Origin: Paenibacillus_AB hodogayensis
GTDB taxonomy: Bacteria > Bacillota > Bacilli > Paenibacillales > NBRC-103111
Assembly (NCBI RefSeq): GCF_039536325.1
Contig: NZ_BAAAYO010000001.1
Location: forward strand, 1,178,001 to 1,242,000
DNA length: 64,000 bases
Direction of reading: 5' to 3'
Positions 1-7,995 of this stretch are shown here, in pieces. The stretch's first letter is position 1. The number at the start of each line of letters is the position of its first letter. The notes beneath the pieces were generated by a model. The model was not told the DNA's origin. It searched no databases and saw nothing but the letters and a program-made list of their open reading frames with translations. The position numbers were made by a program, and so were the translations under genes.

Positions 1-948
1 TTTGCCGCTACCCAGTTGTTCAGCTCCAAGCAAGTGGCTGAACACTTGGGCGAGACCATTTTGGCCAAAGCATTTGCAAGCCGCAAAGCCGTTGAAATCA
101 ATCAAACCGTTGCCTCCGGCGACTATGCCGTTACTTTGCACGGGATCGTCTCGGGCGAGGGACTGCGAGAATTGAACAGCTCGGCGCAAGATATTTATCC
201 CGACAAGACTTATGCGGTCGTATCGATCGCCAGACAGGATGGCCACCCGATGCCCGCTACAAGCGACCCGGAATACGGGAAAGTGCCGTTCTTCGTTTCA
301 CCTCTGATCAAAGGCCAGAAGCCGTGGCAAGTGAACATCGCGACGCTGCATGGCGGCTACAGCGAGGTTGTGTTGGACGGCATTACGTACAGGCTGATCG
401 AATGCGACGGAGTCGAAATGTTTGCCGACAGAGGGGTGTATTTGGCGGTCAGCAGCGGCAGCAGCTTCTATACCAACGCTGCGTTCGCCTATAACGAAAG
501 CACGGGGGAAATCAGTGCCAAAACCGACTATAACGGAATCTCGCTACTGTTTGATCTGCCTCTCGACAAAGCCAAGGCCGATCATGCCAAAGCCGAAGCC
601 TATCTAAAGAAGCTGTTGGAGCCCGCAGCCGCCAAAGAGGCTGATAACGCAAGCAATCAGGCCGAAGCGGAGTTCAGGAGCAAGCTGGAAGCATGGACGA
701 AAAAAATACCGCAAGGCACGGTCATTCCCGAATCGGTCAAACCCGCAACCATCGATGACAAAGGCGGAGTCCACTACGAGTATGACGGCTGGAGCGTCAT
801 GCTTCACGCCAGCATACTGTTTGCGGAAGGTCAAACCGGGTATTCGGATGCCGTCCAATTTACCGAAGACAATCGCAACGTTATGGCGCTGCAATTTTCC
901 AGGGATGCGAACGGCGTTATTACCGGCAGAGTCATAAAATTGAATTAG
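1..948 (+). CDS. Hypothetical protein, 5' end outside the window
   Basis: The reading frame is already open at base 1 and ends in TAG at 946-948, so the gene is 5'-truncated; at least 315 codons are visible. No family was recognised. The visible part has a beta-rich first half and an Ala/Lys/Glu-rich stretch around the middle (from about base 570 to 700) that looks like a coiled coil or linker, followed by a second folded-looking segment. No membrane segment is seen in the visible part; a signal peptide or anchor could lie upstream. A TTG at 16 is a possible in-frame start but has no ribosome-binding site in view, so I read the gene as continuing upstream. It is followed at once by an intrinsic terminator. 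Confidence 0.7.
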   Translation, partial: FAATQLFSSKQVAEHLGETILAKAFASRKAVEINQTVASGDYAVTLHGIVSGEGLRELNSSAQDIYPDKTYAVVSIARQDGHPMPATSDPEYGKVPFFVSPLIKGQKPWQVNIATLHGGYSEVVLDGITYRLIECDGVEMFADRGVYLAVSSGSSFYTNAAFAYNESTGEISAKTDYNGISLLFDLPLDKAKADHAKAEAYLKKLLEPAAAKEADNASNQAEAEFRSKLEAWTKKIPQGTVIPESVKPATIDDKGGVHYEYDGWSVMLHASILFAEGQTGYSDAVQFTEDNRNVMALQFSRDANGVITGRVIKLN

Positions 949-957
949 CTATTCCTA

Positions 958-992
958 TTCCGGCAAGAGCGGCGCTCTTTGCCGGTTTCTTT
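958..992 (+). terminator. Intrinsic terminator after the truncated first gene
   Basis: An imperfect GC-rich hairpin (CCGGCAAGAGC / GCTCTTTGCCGG, one bulged base) is followed by a T-rich run starting at 986. It separates the first gene from the ABC exporter operon. Confidence 0.8.
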
Positions 993-1074
993 TTTCATGC
1001 GAGACCGATTCACATTCAGTTCATAAACTTGCTCTACAATCCATAAGTAATCAGTTACGTAGGAGGAATGGAAC

Positions 1075-2106
1075 ATGAATCCTGAATACAGAAAAGCACT
1101 GGAGGCAAATCATGGCGATTGGGCCGTAGAGGCGCACGGGCTCGTCAAGGTGTTTGGCGATAATCGTGCGGTGGATGGCGTCGATTTGAACGTGCGCGCC
1201 GGTACGATCTACGGCGTCCTCGGTCCGAACGGAGCCGGCAAGACGACCACGATCCGCATGCTGGCTACCCTGCTGCGCCCGGACGCAGGTTCGGGGAGAA
1301 TTTTCGGATACGACGTCGTCAAAGAATCGCAAATTGTCCGTCAATTGATCGGAGTGACCGGACAGTATGCGTCGGTCGATGAAGCGCTCAGCGCTACGGA
1401 GAACTTAATCATTTTCTCCCGGCTGCTCGGGCTGGGACGTTCGGAGGCTCGGCGCAAGGCGGAGCAATTGCTGGAGGAATTCGGTTTGACCGAGGCCGCA
1501 AAGCGGCCGCTCAAAAACTTCTCCGGCGGGATGCGCCGCCGGCTCGATCTGGCAGCAAGCCTGATCGCACAGCCGCCGCTCATCTTCCTGGACGAACCGA
1601 CTACCGGGCTGGACCCGCGTACGCGCGCGCAGATGTGGGAAACGATCCGCCGATTGGTGAAGACGGGATCTACCGTTGTACTGACGACGCAATACCTCGA
1701 TGAAGCCGATCAGTTGGCCGACCGGGTCGCGGTAATCGATCAGGGACGCGTCGTCGCCGAGGGCACCGTGGACGAACTGAAAGCGTCCGTCGGTACGTCG
1801 TCGCTGCATCTGCGCGTCCAAAATCCGCTCGACATCCAGAATGCCCGCCGAACCATCGAACAGGTGCTCCAAGTTCCGTCTAGCATATCGTCGGAAGCGG
1901 GTAAAATTACGGCGCCGATGGCGGACGCCGACCGGGTCACCGACCTGCTTGTCGCCCTGCGCGCGGCAGGGATTCACTTGGCCGAGTTGAGTGTGCAGAA
2001 ACCGACCTTGGACGAGGTGTTTCTGACGATTACCGGTCACGGCGTAAAGGAAGCGGCGTCGCCGGGAGCCGATGAATCGTATAAAGCGGAGGAGGCAAGA
2101 GCATGA
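1075..2106 (+). CDS. DrrA-type ABC exporter, ATP-binding subunit
   Basis: This 343-residue ATPase energises a two-protein ABC-2 exporter together with the permease encoded next to it. Walker A (GPNGAGKTT) is at about residues 50-58, the ABC signature (FSGGMRRRLDL) at about 149-159, and Walker B with the D-loop (LIFLDEPTTGLDP) at about 169-181. The long C-terminal extension after the nucleotide-binding domain is typical of the daunorubicin-resistance DrrA family, which exports hydrophobic antibiotics in the described cases. The ATG at 1075 has a strong AGGAGG site nine bases upstream. The stop overlaps the ATG of the permease by four bases, so the two are translationally coupled. The substrate is unknown. 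Confidence 0.93.
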   Translation: MNPEYRKALEANHGDWAVEAHGLVKVFGDNRAVDGVDLNVRAGTIYGVLGPNGAGKTTTIRMLATLLRPDAGSGRIFGYDVVKESQIVRQLIGVTGQYASVDEALSATENLIIFSRLLGLGRSEARRKAEQLLEEFGLTEAAKRPLKNFSGGMRRRLDLAASLIAQPPLIFLDEPTTGLDPRTRAQMWETIRRLVKTGSTVVLTTQYLDEADQLADRVAVIDQGRVVAEGTVDELKASVGTSSLHLRVQNPLDIQNARRTIEQVLQVPSSISSEAGKITAPMADADRVTDLLVALRAAGIHLAELSVQKPTLDEVFLTITGHGVKEAASPGADESYKAEEARA

Positions 2107-2900
2107 GCCATACGAACGTTCAGCTAAAAAACCACACGAGCTTCGCCCAAACGGTCCGCCACTCCCTTACGATGGCGTATAGAGGTCTGCTGAAAATTAA
2201 GCGCACCCCCGAGCAGCTATTCGATGTGACGCTGCAGCCGATCCTCTTTACCTTGATGTTTACCTATATTTTTGGCGGGGCCATCTCCGGCGACGTGCTG
2301 AGCTACTTGCCCGTCATCATACCCGGCATCCTCGTGCAAACCGTCATCACGACTTCCGTCGTCACCGGCGTCCAGCTTCGCGAGGATATGGATAAAGGCG
2401 TGTTCGACCGGTTCAAATCGCTTCCTATCGCGCGGATCGCACCGCTCGCGGGAGCGCTGCTCGCCGACACCGTCCGGTATACCATTGCGACCGCGCTCAC
2501 CTTCACGATGGGATATATTATGGGCTACCGGCCGGAAGGCGGTCTGGAGCATGTCGCGATCGCCGCGGTTCTCGTTATTTTTTGCTCCTGGGCCATCAGC
2601 TGGATTTTCGCCTTTTTCGGCGTCATTGCCCGTACGGCTTCAAGCGTCCAAGGCATATCGATGATTGTGCTGTTTCCCCTCACGTTCCTTTCCAACGCGT
2701 TCGTGCCCGTGAAGACGATGCCCGGCTGGCTCCAATGGTTTGTCAACATCAACCCGATCTCGCATCTCGTCACGGCTGTCCGCGAGCTGGCCAATTCCGG
2801 AACGGTGGGCTGGGACCTTGTCATCTCTCTCATCGGCGCGGCTGTCATCGTCGCCGTCTTTGCCCCGATTACCGTACGTGCCTATATGCGCCGTACGTAG
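2103..2900 (+). CDS. DrrB-type ABC-2 transporter permease
   Basis: This is the 265-residue membrane subunit of the exporter. About six hydrophobic segments can be followed between residues 45 and 260, with the ABC-2 membrane fold and the conserved loop around residues 105-125 (REDMDKGVFDRFKSLP) seen in DrrB and related O-antigen/drug exporters. It overlaps the ATPase gene by ATGA and ends just before a terminator shared with the convergent MerR gene. Resistance to a hydrophobic compound is the likely role, inferred from family and from the neighbouring TipA-like regulator; nothing in the sequence fixes the substrate. Confidence 0.9.
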   Translation: MSHTNVQLKNHTSFAQTVRHSLTMAYRGLLKIKRTPEQLFDVTLQPILFTLMFTYIFGGAISGDVLSYLPVIIPGILVQTVITTSVVTGVQLREDMDKGVFDRFKSLPIARIAPLAGALLADTVRYTIATALTFTMGYIMGYRPEGGLEHVAIAAVLVIFCSWAISWIFAFFGVIARTASSVQGISMIVLFPLTFLSNAFVPVKTMPGWLQWFVNINPISHLVTAVRELANSGTVGWDLVISLIGAAVIVAVFAPITVRAYMRRT

Positions 2901-2949
2901 CGCAAGCTGCACGGGAGAAGAAGTAAATCGACGGCAGCTTTAGTACAAT

Positions 2950-2992
2950 AAAGCTGGTGGCCCTTTTACTAAAAAGGTTCACCAGCTTTTTG
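2950..2992. terminator. Bidirectional terminator between the exporter and the MerR gene
   Basis: The hairpin AAGCTGGTG...CACCAGCTT has a T run on its right side (plus strand) and an A run on its left side, so it can stop transcription from both the drrAB-like operon and the convergent MerR gene. Confidence 0.8.
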
Positions 2993-3016
2993 TCTACAGC
3001 TTGCGTCGGGTTTTGC

Positions 3017-3769
3017 TTATTGATTCGTTGCCACGAACGACTCTGCTGCTGCGGAAAGATAATAAGCCAACCCGGTCTGCTGTCCTTCGAGCATCTGCAG
3101 ATGAAAGTCATCGCTTAAGAAAAATCGGGTCTGTGCGGCAAAATCGTTAGCCGACGTCAAATGACCGTGCTTATTCATAAATTCCAGATGGACTCGGATC
3201 AAATTTCCTATCGGCTCCGCGTTATGCTTGATGCCTTCTCTTAACGAGCTTGCCATTTCATTCATGAAAGTCGCGGCTTCGACCGCTTGTTCATTCATTT
3301 CCTGAATATTCTCTCCGGCAACTTCAAGCGGTTCCATCCCATACGAATCCTGCAAATATTGATTCTGCTCGGCCAGCGCTTCGTTCCACTGTTCCTCGTT
3401 TTCAAAACCTTTGAACATTTCTTTATTGTCCATGGTTTTTCCTCCCTTTATGCATGCAATGGAATTGCGCAACGTTTGGACGATTGTCTCTAGCCTTTGC
3501 TTGCGGTCAAGAAGCAGCTCCTCCTGCTGCGAAAGAATGAATAACCGGTCCGAATGACGTTCCATCATTTCCTTGATTTGATCCAAGGAGAAATCCAATT
3601 CTCTGTAAAACAGAATTTGCTGCAAACGTTCCAGCTCTTCGTTTCCGTACAACCGGTATCCGGCTTCGCTAACCTGGCTCGGCAAGAGAAGACCGATTTT
3701 GTGATAATGATGAAGCGTTTTGATCGTCACCTTGGACAATTCCGATACTTCTTTCACCGTGTACAACAT
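3017..3769 (-). CDS. MerR-family regulator with a TipAS-type drug-binding domain
   Basis: The protein has 250 residues. An N-terminal MerR winged helix (MLYTVKEVSELSKVTIKTL, residues 1-70) and dimerisation helix are followed from about residue 115 by an all-helical TipAS domain, which in TipA and Mta relatives binds antibiotic ligands and triggers promoter activation. The start codon at 3769 has AGGAGG seven bases upstream. The gene converges on the DrrAB-like exporter and shares its terminator, so it may sense a drug the exporter handles, although it does not sit at the exporter promoter. Its own promoter carries the 19-bp spacer of MerR-activated promoters and overlaps the stop codon of the upstream VTT protein gene. 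Confidence 0.9.
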   Translation of the reverse strand: MLYTVKEVSELSKVTIKTLHHYHKIGLLLPSQVSEAGYRLYGNEELERLQQILFYRELDFSLDQIKEMMERHSDRLFILSQQEELLLDRKQRLETIVQTLRNSIACIKGGKTMDNKEMFKGFENEEQWNEALAEQNQYLQDSYGMEPLEVAGENIQEMNEQAVEAATFMNEMASSLREGIKHNAEPIGNLIRVHLEFMNKHGHLTSANDFAAQTRFFLSDDFHLQMLEGQQTGLAYYLSAAAESFVATNQ

Positions 3770-3793
3770 GGCAATAACCTCCTTTCCTTGCTT

Positions 3794-3824
3794 AGCTTAA
3801 AGTGTTACCTAAGAGGAGAGTCAA
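3794..3824 (-). promoter_or_regulatory. MerR-type promoter with 19-bp spacer (autoregulation of the TipA-like gene)
   Basis: On the minus strand TTGACT (3824-3819) and TAAGCT (3799-3794) are separated by 19 bp instead of 17, the overlong spacing that MerR-family activators untwist. The -35 box contains the TGA stop (3823-3821) of the VTT gene. Autoregulation is inferred from this geometry. Confidence 0.7.
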
Positions 3825-4420
3825 GAGGAACTTTCGGTAAGAACTTCAGACTGTTTGAGTTTTCTCTTCTTTCGGACGCTGCGAACGATAAGCCATACCA
3901 CGGCAACTACAGCCCCGGCCCCCAGCAAAATAAGTCCAAGCATTCGATCGACCATTTGTTCCGCAGCTCTGCCGTACACATAAAACAAAAGGCCGACAGC
4001 GTAAAATTTGACGGCGCGCCCTATCGCAGCATAACCCATCAGCTTCCACAACGGATATTTCATGACTCCCGACATAATCGTAAACAGCTTGAACGGAATC
4101 GGGGTAAAAGAACCGACCAATATCGCCGCTTCCCCATGCTTGCGGAATATCCCGGTCGCCGCATCCAGCCATTTCTTCTTCATCACCTTGTTCAGTACCA
4201 GGTTTCCGGATGTTTTGCCGATGGCGTAGCCGATCGGCGTCCCGATCAGACTACCGACATAACCGACCGTTGCCAGCCAGATGGCCGTCTCCGGATTTAG
4301 CGCACTAAGCGATACTTGCAGGAAGAAAGCCGGGATAGGGAACAAAATCGCATCGATCATCCCATGGATAAACAGCCCGGCAGCTCCGAAATCGCGAAGA
4401 AATTCAACGACTGTACTCAA
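3821..4420 (-). CDS. VTT-domain (SNARE-associated / DedA-like) membrane protein
   Basis: A 199-residue integral membrane protein of the VTT/DedA superfamily (TVP38/YqaA/DedA). Re-entrant and membrane segments are visible around residues 10-70, 95-145 and 155-185, with the family's G..P.. motif in SFTPIPFKLFTIMSG near residues 103-117, and a Lys/Arg-rich cytoplasmic tail. Relatives act in lipid flipping and membrane homeostasis; no specific substrate can be assigned. The start is a TTG at 4420 preceded by AAGAAGGTG. It reads into the MerR gene, whose promoter lies over its stop codon, so the two may be partly co-transcribed. Confidence 0.85.
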   Translation of the reverse strand: MSTVVEFLRDFGAAGLFIHGMIDAILFPIPAFFLQVSLSALNPETAIWLATVGYVGSLIGTPIGYAIGKTSGNLVLNKVMKKKWLDAATGIFRKHGEAAILVGSFTPIPFKLFTIMSGVMKYPLWKLMGYAAIGRAVKFYAVGLLFYVYGRAAEQMVDRMLGLILLGAGAVVAVVWLIVRSVRKKRKLKQSEVLTESSS

Positions 4421-4581
4421 TAAAACACCTTCTTCATGTCACCTCGATTTTGATCTACTCCTCCCATTTTAGACTAGACAAGGACATTGCAATACCGACT
4501 CGCGGCGAGAATGGAGTTGGACTTTGGTCGTGTTCTATATGGGAGAATACCAGGGTTGTTGATTATATGGGGGATTGGAAT

Positions 4582-4898
4582 GACTGTATTTCGAGAGGGA
4601 GAACCTAGGCTTGACCGCCGCCCCGGAGCCGCTGGCATCCGCCTTCCGCCTCTGTCGCGGCGATCTTTCAGGGGCGCCCGCTCTCGGCTGGATGAGCCAA
4701 AAAGCCAAGCATGGCGGACGAATTTTGTGGCATAACGGAGCGACCTACGGCTCCCACAGCTTCGTCGGCTTCGATGAGGACCGGCGGCTCGGCGTGGCGG
4801 TGCTGGTGAATCACGGCGTATCGGTATGGAGATTGCTTGGATTTGCGAAAATGCCTTCCGATCAGATCGGAATGGCTCTATTGAAAGAACAATTGTAA
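4582..4898 (+). pseudogene. C-terminal remnant of a beta-lactamase-family serine hydrolase
   Basis: The frame from about 4582 to the TAA at 4896 encodes a segment matching only the C-terminus of class C beta-lactamase/penicillin-binding esterases: GWM, then GGRILWHNGATYGSHSF, then LGVAVLVNHG, the usual strand-and-turn region near the KTG-like motif. The catalytic SxxK and YxN regions are absent. An in-frame TGA lies just upstream at about 4579-4581 and no family-like sequence was found further upstream to 4420. A TTG at 4611 could act as a start but lacks a Shine-Dalgarno site. I read it as a decayed gene with its 5' two thirds deleted. Confidence 0.7.
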
Positions 4899-4913
4899 AG
4901 CTGTTTCAAGCTG

Positions 4914-4956
4914 CAAGCCGGCACCGGTCCCCACACCGCGCCGGCTTGTTTTGCTT
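4914..4956 (+). terminator. Intrinsic terminator after the hydrolase remnant
   Basis: AAGCCGGC and GCCGGCTT form a GC-rich stem closed by a CA-rich loop and followed by TGTTTTGCTTT. It still matches the end of the degraded gene. Confidence 0.75.
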
Positions 4957-4979
4957 TATACTGGAGGAAAAATAATGTG

Positions 4980-5010
4980 TTGACTTGGAGTCGGCTCCAA
5001 CGTTTATCAT
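4980..5010 (+). promoter_or_regulatory. MerR-type promoter and operator upstream of the second MerR gene
   Basis: TTGACT (4980-4985) and TATCAT (5005-5010) are 19 bp apart, and the spacer region carries the perfect palindrome TTGGAGTCGGCTCCAA (4985-5000). This is the canonical architecture of a MerR-activated promoter; it should drive the MerR gene at 5130 and the oxidoreductase behind it. Confidence 0.85.
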
Positions 5011-5129
5011 TCGGAACAAGGACCCCGGAGCCGAGCAAACGGTGGCAGCCGGAGCCCGTACGCCAATGTCGGCGGGTCGGAAGATGGGTTGGCAGATGCA
5101 TGTATAACGGGCCTAAGGAGGTGTAAAGG

Positions 5130-5540
5130 ATGTATACGATCCGTCAGGTTGCCGAGCGGACGGGGTTTAGTCCCGACACGCTAAGGTATTACGAGAAGAT
5201 TCGGCTCGTGGAGCCGCCGCCCATGCGGGGTGCAGGGGGCGTGCGCCTGTATAGCGAAGACGATGTCCGTATGCTGAGCTCTTTGCATTGCTTGAAGAAA
5301 ACCGGGCTGTCGTTGGACGACATAAAGGAATTTATTCAGGAAGGCCGGTGCTTCGCCAACCATGCGAACTTGAACGACGACGATCTGCATAAGGTTGCAG
5401 ACCGGGTCCAGATTTTAGCCGGACATCTGGAACAAATGGAGCAGCAACGTCAAGAGCTGGATACGATTATTCAGCGGACCAAGGAGAAGCTGGATGCTTA
5501 TAACGCCATTTTGCAGCAAGCGGATAAATCCAAACCATAA
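5130..5540 (+). CDS. MerR-family transcriptional regulator (AdhR-like)
   Basis: This is a 136-residue MerR regulator with an N-terminal winged helix (YTIRQVAERTGFSPDTLRYYEK, residues 2-23, shown without its final residues being diagnostic) and a C-terminal coiled coil from about residue 85 to 125. A single Cys (C50-region HCLKK) and a second near residue 71 are present, but no metal-binding loop of the CueR/ZntR kind. Short regulators of this type often respond to electrophiles such as aldehydes. The ATG at 5130 follows AAGGAGGTGTAAAGG. An autoregulatory promoter with 19-bp spacer lies about 120 bp upstream, and the oxidoreductase gene starts 13 bp after its stop, so the two form an operon. 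Confidence 0.9.
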   Translation: MYTIRQVAERTGFSPDTLRYYEKIRLVEPPPMRGAGGVRLYSEDDVRMLSSLHCLKKTGLSLDDIKEFIQEGRCFANHANLNDDDLHKVADRVQILAGHLEQMEQQRQELDTIIQRTKEKLDAYNAILQQADKSKP

Positions 5541-5553
5541 GGGGGCATTTCAA

Positions 5554-6171
5554 ATGAAGATCGCTTGTATCGGCTCGGGGAATATGGGAGGCACTTTAGG
5601 GAGAAGATGGGCTTTGCAAGGACATCAAGTCATGTTCGGCTCGCGCGACCCGCACAGCGATAACATGCGCGCCCTGCTCCATGCTGCCGGAGCGAATGCG
5701 CAAGCCGGAACGGTAAGCGAAGCGGCCGCCTTCGGCGACGTCATCCTTATCGCCGTATTGCCCGACGTTGTGGAGCGCGTCCTGGACGAGGCTGGCGATC
5801 TGAACGGCAAGATCGTCATCAACTGCACAAATCGCTATGACGGAAAGTCGGCCGATTTGGAGGTGCTCCATCTGGCGAAACATGCCCGCGTCGTTCGCGC
5901 CTTCCAGACGCTGCCGTGGGAAGCGCTGGCTAACCCTCAATACGGTCAAGTAAACGTGAGCGCGTTCCTGAGCGGCGACGATGCGGAGGCCAAGGCCGTG
6001 GTAGCCCGGTTATCCGCCGATATCGGCCTCGATCCGATTGATGTCGGCGGTTCGGCAGACATGGAAAAGATCGAAATGGCAGTCGGACTCTTGTGGGGCA
6101 CGCTTTCCGCCCGGTACGGACGGGATTACGGCATCCGCGTAGCAAGACGCGAGGCGGATCATCCGGCTTGA
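5554..6171 (+). CDS. NADP-binding oxidoreductase, F420-dependent NADP reductase-like
   Basis: The protein has 205 residues and is built around one Rossmann fold with the dinucleotide motif GSGNMGGTLGRRWA at residues 7-20, followed by an NADP-favouring FGSRDP loop. It belongs to the F420-dependent NADP reductase-like family (COG2085), members of which occur in bacteria lacking coenzyme F420 and whose real hydride partner is unknown. The ATG at 5554 follows AAGGGGGC, 13 bp after the MerR stop, which fixes the start and points to co-transcription. Induction by the stress that the MerR protein senses is inferred from the operon. Confidence 0.85.
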   Translation: MKIACIGSGNMGGTLGRRWALQGHQVMFGSRDPHSDNMRALLHAAGANAQAGTVSEAAAFGDVILIAVLPDVVERVLDEAGDLNGKIVINCTNRYDGKSADLEVLHLAKHARVVRAFQTLPWEALANPQYGQVNVSAFLSGDDAEAKAVVARLSADIGLDPIDVGGSADMEKIEMAVGLLWGTLSARYGRDYGIRVARREADHPA

Positions 6172-6194
6172 CGATACAAGGCTGACATCATCGC

Positions 6195-7097
6195 CTATTT
6201 GGGGTAGCTGTAAGGATGCTGACGAATGACCCGGATCAGGTTGAGCGCGGCGGCGGATAGCGGTTCGTTTTTGCGCGTGCAGATGGCGATCGTATTTTGC
6301 AAATGGATGCCGTCCACATGAACCCTGCACAGCTCCCCGCGCTCGACATATTCGCGGACGACGAGCGACGACACGAAGTTCGCCCCGTATCCGGCGATAA
6401 CCGCCGTAATCGCTTCGTGCAGGCCGTTGAACTGCAGCGTAATCCGTGGCGGCGGCGCGTTGTACGTGCGGCACAGCGCCAGCAGCCGTTCCCGGGTCGA
6501 GCTTCCCTCTTCGCGCATCACGAAAGCTTCCTTCATCATGTCGAGCAGCGAAACATGCCGGCCGGCATACCGGTGCGTCGGCGACACGACGAACCACAAC
6601 TCGTCGTGGAACAGCTCCTCGGTTTCCACCGAATCCGGGTATTCCTCCGGCAGCCCCCCGTATATCGCCATATCCGCCTCCATGTTCAAAAGCTGCTTCA
6701 GCGCATCGCTGGAATTCGTCGTCGTGATCGTCATTTCCACCTGCTCGTACTGCTGCTTGCATTTGGCAATCCAGGCCGGTATGAGAAAATGCGCCGGCAA
6801 ATACGTCGCGGCTAACCGGATATGCCCGCTCGTGCCATTACGGTAATCCTCGGCAAACTGCTCGATTTGCTGTTCGACGGCAAACAGCCTCTTGGCGAGC
6901 AAAGCCAGTTGTTCCCCCGCCTCCGTCAACGCGATTCCTCTCCCTTGCGGCTTGAGCAAGGACAAGGACAGCTCCTTTTCGAATTTCTTCACCTGCGCCG
7001 TAATGGACGGCTGGCTTATCGTCAGCAGCTCCGAGGCGCGCGTCACGCTTCCTGTCGAAGCGATCGTATGAAACAAACGCAAGGCGTGTAAATTCAT
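6195..7097 (-). CDS. LysR-family transcriptional regulator
   Basis: The 300-residue protein has a typical LysR winged helix at residues 1-60 (LRLFHTIASTGSVTRASELL, with SQPSITAQVKKFEKEL as recognition helix) and a two-lobed substrate-binding effector domain from about residue 88. It is transcribed away from an O-methyltransferase gene across a 130-bp very AT-rich intergenic region, the normal arrangement for a LysR regulator and its target. The effector is unknown. Confidence 0.92.
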   Translation of the reverse strand: MNLHALRLFHTIASTGSVTRASELLTISQPSITAQVKKFEKELSLSLLKPQGRGIALTEAGEQLALLAKRLFAVEQQIEQFAEDYRNGTSGHIRLAATYLPAHFLIPAWIAKCKQQYEQVEMTITTTNSSDALKQLLNMEADMAIYGGLPEEYPDSVETEELFHDELWFVVSPTHRYAGRHVSLLDMMKEAFVMREEGSSTRERLLALCRTYNAPPPRITLQFNGLHEAITAVIAGYGANFVSSLVVREYVERGELCRVHVDGIHLQNTIAICTRKNEPLSAAALNLIRVIRQHPYSYPK

Positions 7098-7227
7098 ACC
7101 GGCTTCTCCTTTGCCAATATCATATATTTATTATATAGATAATCGAAAAAGATATATTATATTTATGATTATAATTGATTTACACTAAAGGCGGAAGTTC
7201 AATCAAGAGTAGGGAGCGTGAGGAGCT
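7098..7227. promoter_or_regulatory. AT-rich divergent promoter region, LysR / O-methyltransferase
   Basis: About 130 bp separate the two divergent starts. The part from 7118 to 7185 is almost pure A+T and contains several overlapping partial palindromes of the T-N11-A kind used by LysR proteins (for example around ATATATTTATTATATAGAT, 7125-7143). Exact -35/-10 boxes cannot be chosen with confidence in such sequence. Confidence 0.5.
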
Positions 7228-7899
7228 ATGCAAGCAGCGAATACGTGGGAACAAGTTGATCGGTATATATCCGAGCAGCTGCTTCCCGATGATGCCGTGC
7301 TGGAGGAAGTGCTGGCCGCCAACCGGAAGGCCGGGCTGCCTCCCATCGAGGTGACGCCGAACCAGGGACAATTGCTCAACCTGTGGGCACGCATGCAGCG
7401 AGCCGAACGCATTCTGGAAATCGGCACGTTGGGCGGCTACAGTACCATCTGGCTGGCACGGGCGCTGCCCGTCGGCGGGCGGCTTGTCACACTCGAGCTG
7501 GACCCCCTTCATGCCCGGACGGCTCAGCACAACTTTGCTCTCGCTGAGCTGGAGAGCAAAATCGAGCTTCGCGTCGGCCCCGCGCTGGAGCAACTGGCTC
7601 GGATGAAGGAAGAGAACGCGGCGCCGTTCGATCTGATTTTTATCGATGCCGACAAGCCTAACAATCCCGGCTATTTGCAGTGGGCGCTGCATTTTTCCCG
7701 TCCCGGCACGGTTATTATCGGAGACAACGTTATTCGCGACGGCGAAATCGTCAACGGGCATAGCACCGATCCGCGCGTCCAAGGCGTCAGGCAGTTTTAC
7801 CGCATGCTGGCCGCAGAGCCCCGGATCAGCGCGACGGCGATCCAGACGGTCGGCAGCAAAGGGTACGACGGATTTATGCTCGGTATCGTGAACGGGTAA
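7228..7899 (+). CDS. SAM-dependent O-methyltransferase (caffeoyl-CoA/catechol OMT family)
   Basis: A 223-residue class I methyltransferase of the Methyltransf_3 family. The SAM motif is ILEIGTLGGYSTIWLA at about residues 62-77, the acidic post-I position is LELD near 90-93, and the metal-site motif FIDADKPNN is near residues 143-151 with GDN near 171-173; these Asp/Asn residues hold the divalent cation in this family. Substrates are usually catechol-like aromatics. The ATG follows AGGGAGCGTGAGGAGCT. Divergence from a LysR gene suggests regulation by it. Confidence 0.9.
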   Translation: MQAANTWEQVDRYISEQLLPDDAVLEEVLAANRKAGLPPIEVTPNQGQLLNLWARMQRAERILEIGTLGGYSTIWLARALPVGGRLVTLELDPLHARTAQHNFALAELESKIELRVGPALEQLARMKEENAAPFDLIFIDADKPNNPGYLQWALHFSRPGTVIIGDNVIRDGEIVNGHSTDPRVQGVRQFYRMLAAEPRISATAIQTVGSKGYDGFMLGIVNG

Positions 7900-7922
7900 A
7901 CGTACTGCTCCCCTACCAGGAG

Positions 7923-7970
7923 TTGACACCGGCGGGAGTCGAATTTACAATGATCATAGCAACTATCATC
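7923..7970 (+). promoter_or_regulatory. Sigma-A promoter with MarR-type operator
   Basis: TTGACA (7923-7928) and TACAAT (7946-7951) are exactly 17 bp apart. Immediately downstream, over the likely start point, is the near-perfect inverted repeat GATCATAG-CAA-CTATCATC (7952-7970; one mismatch between arms), the right size for a MarR dimer. Autorepression of the following gene is inferred. Confidence 0.8.
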
Positions 7971-7995
7971 ATGTCTATTATAAAGGAGACTCCCG

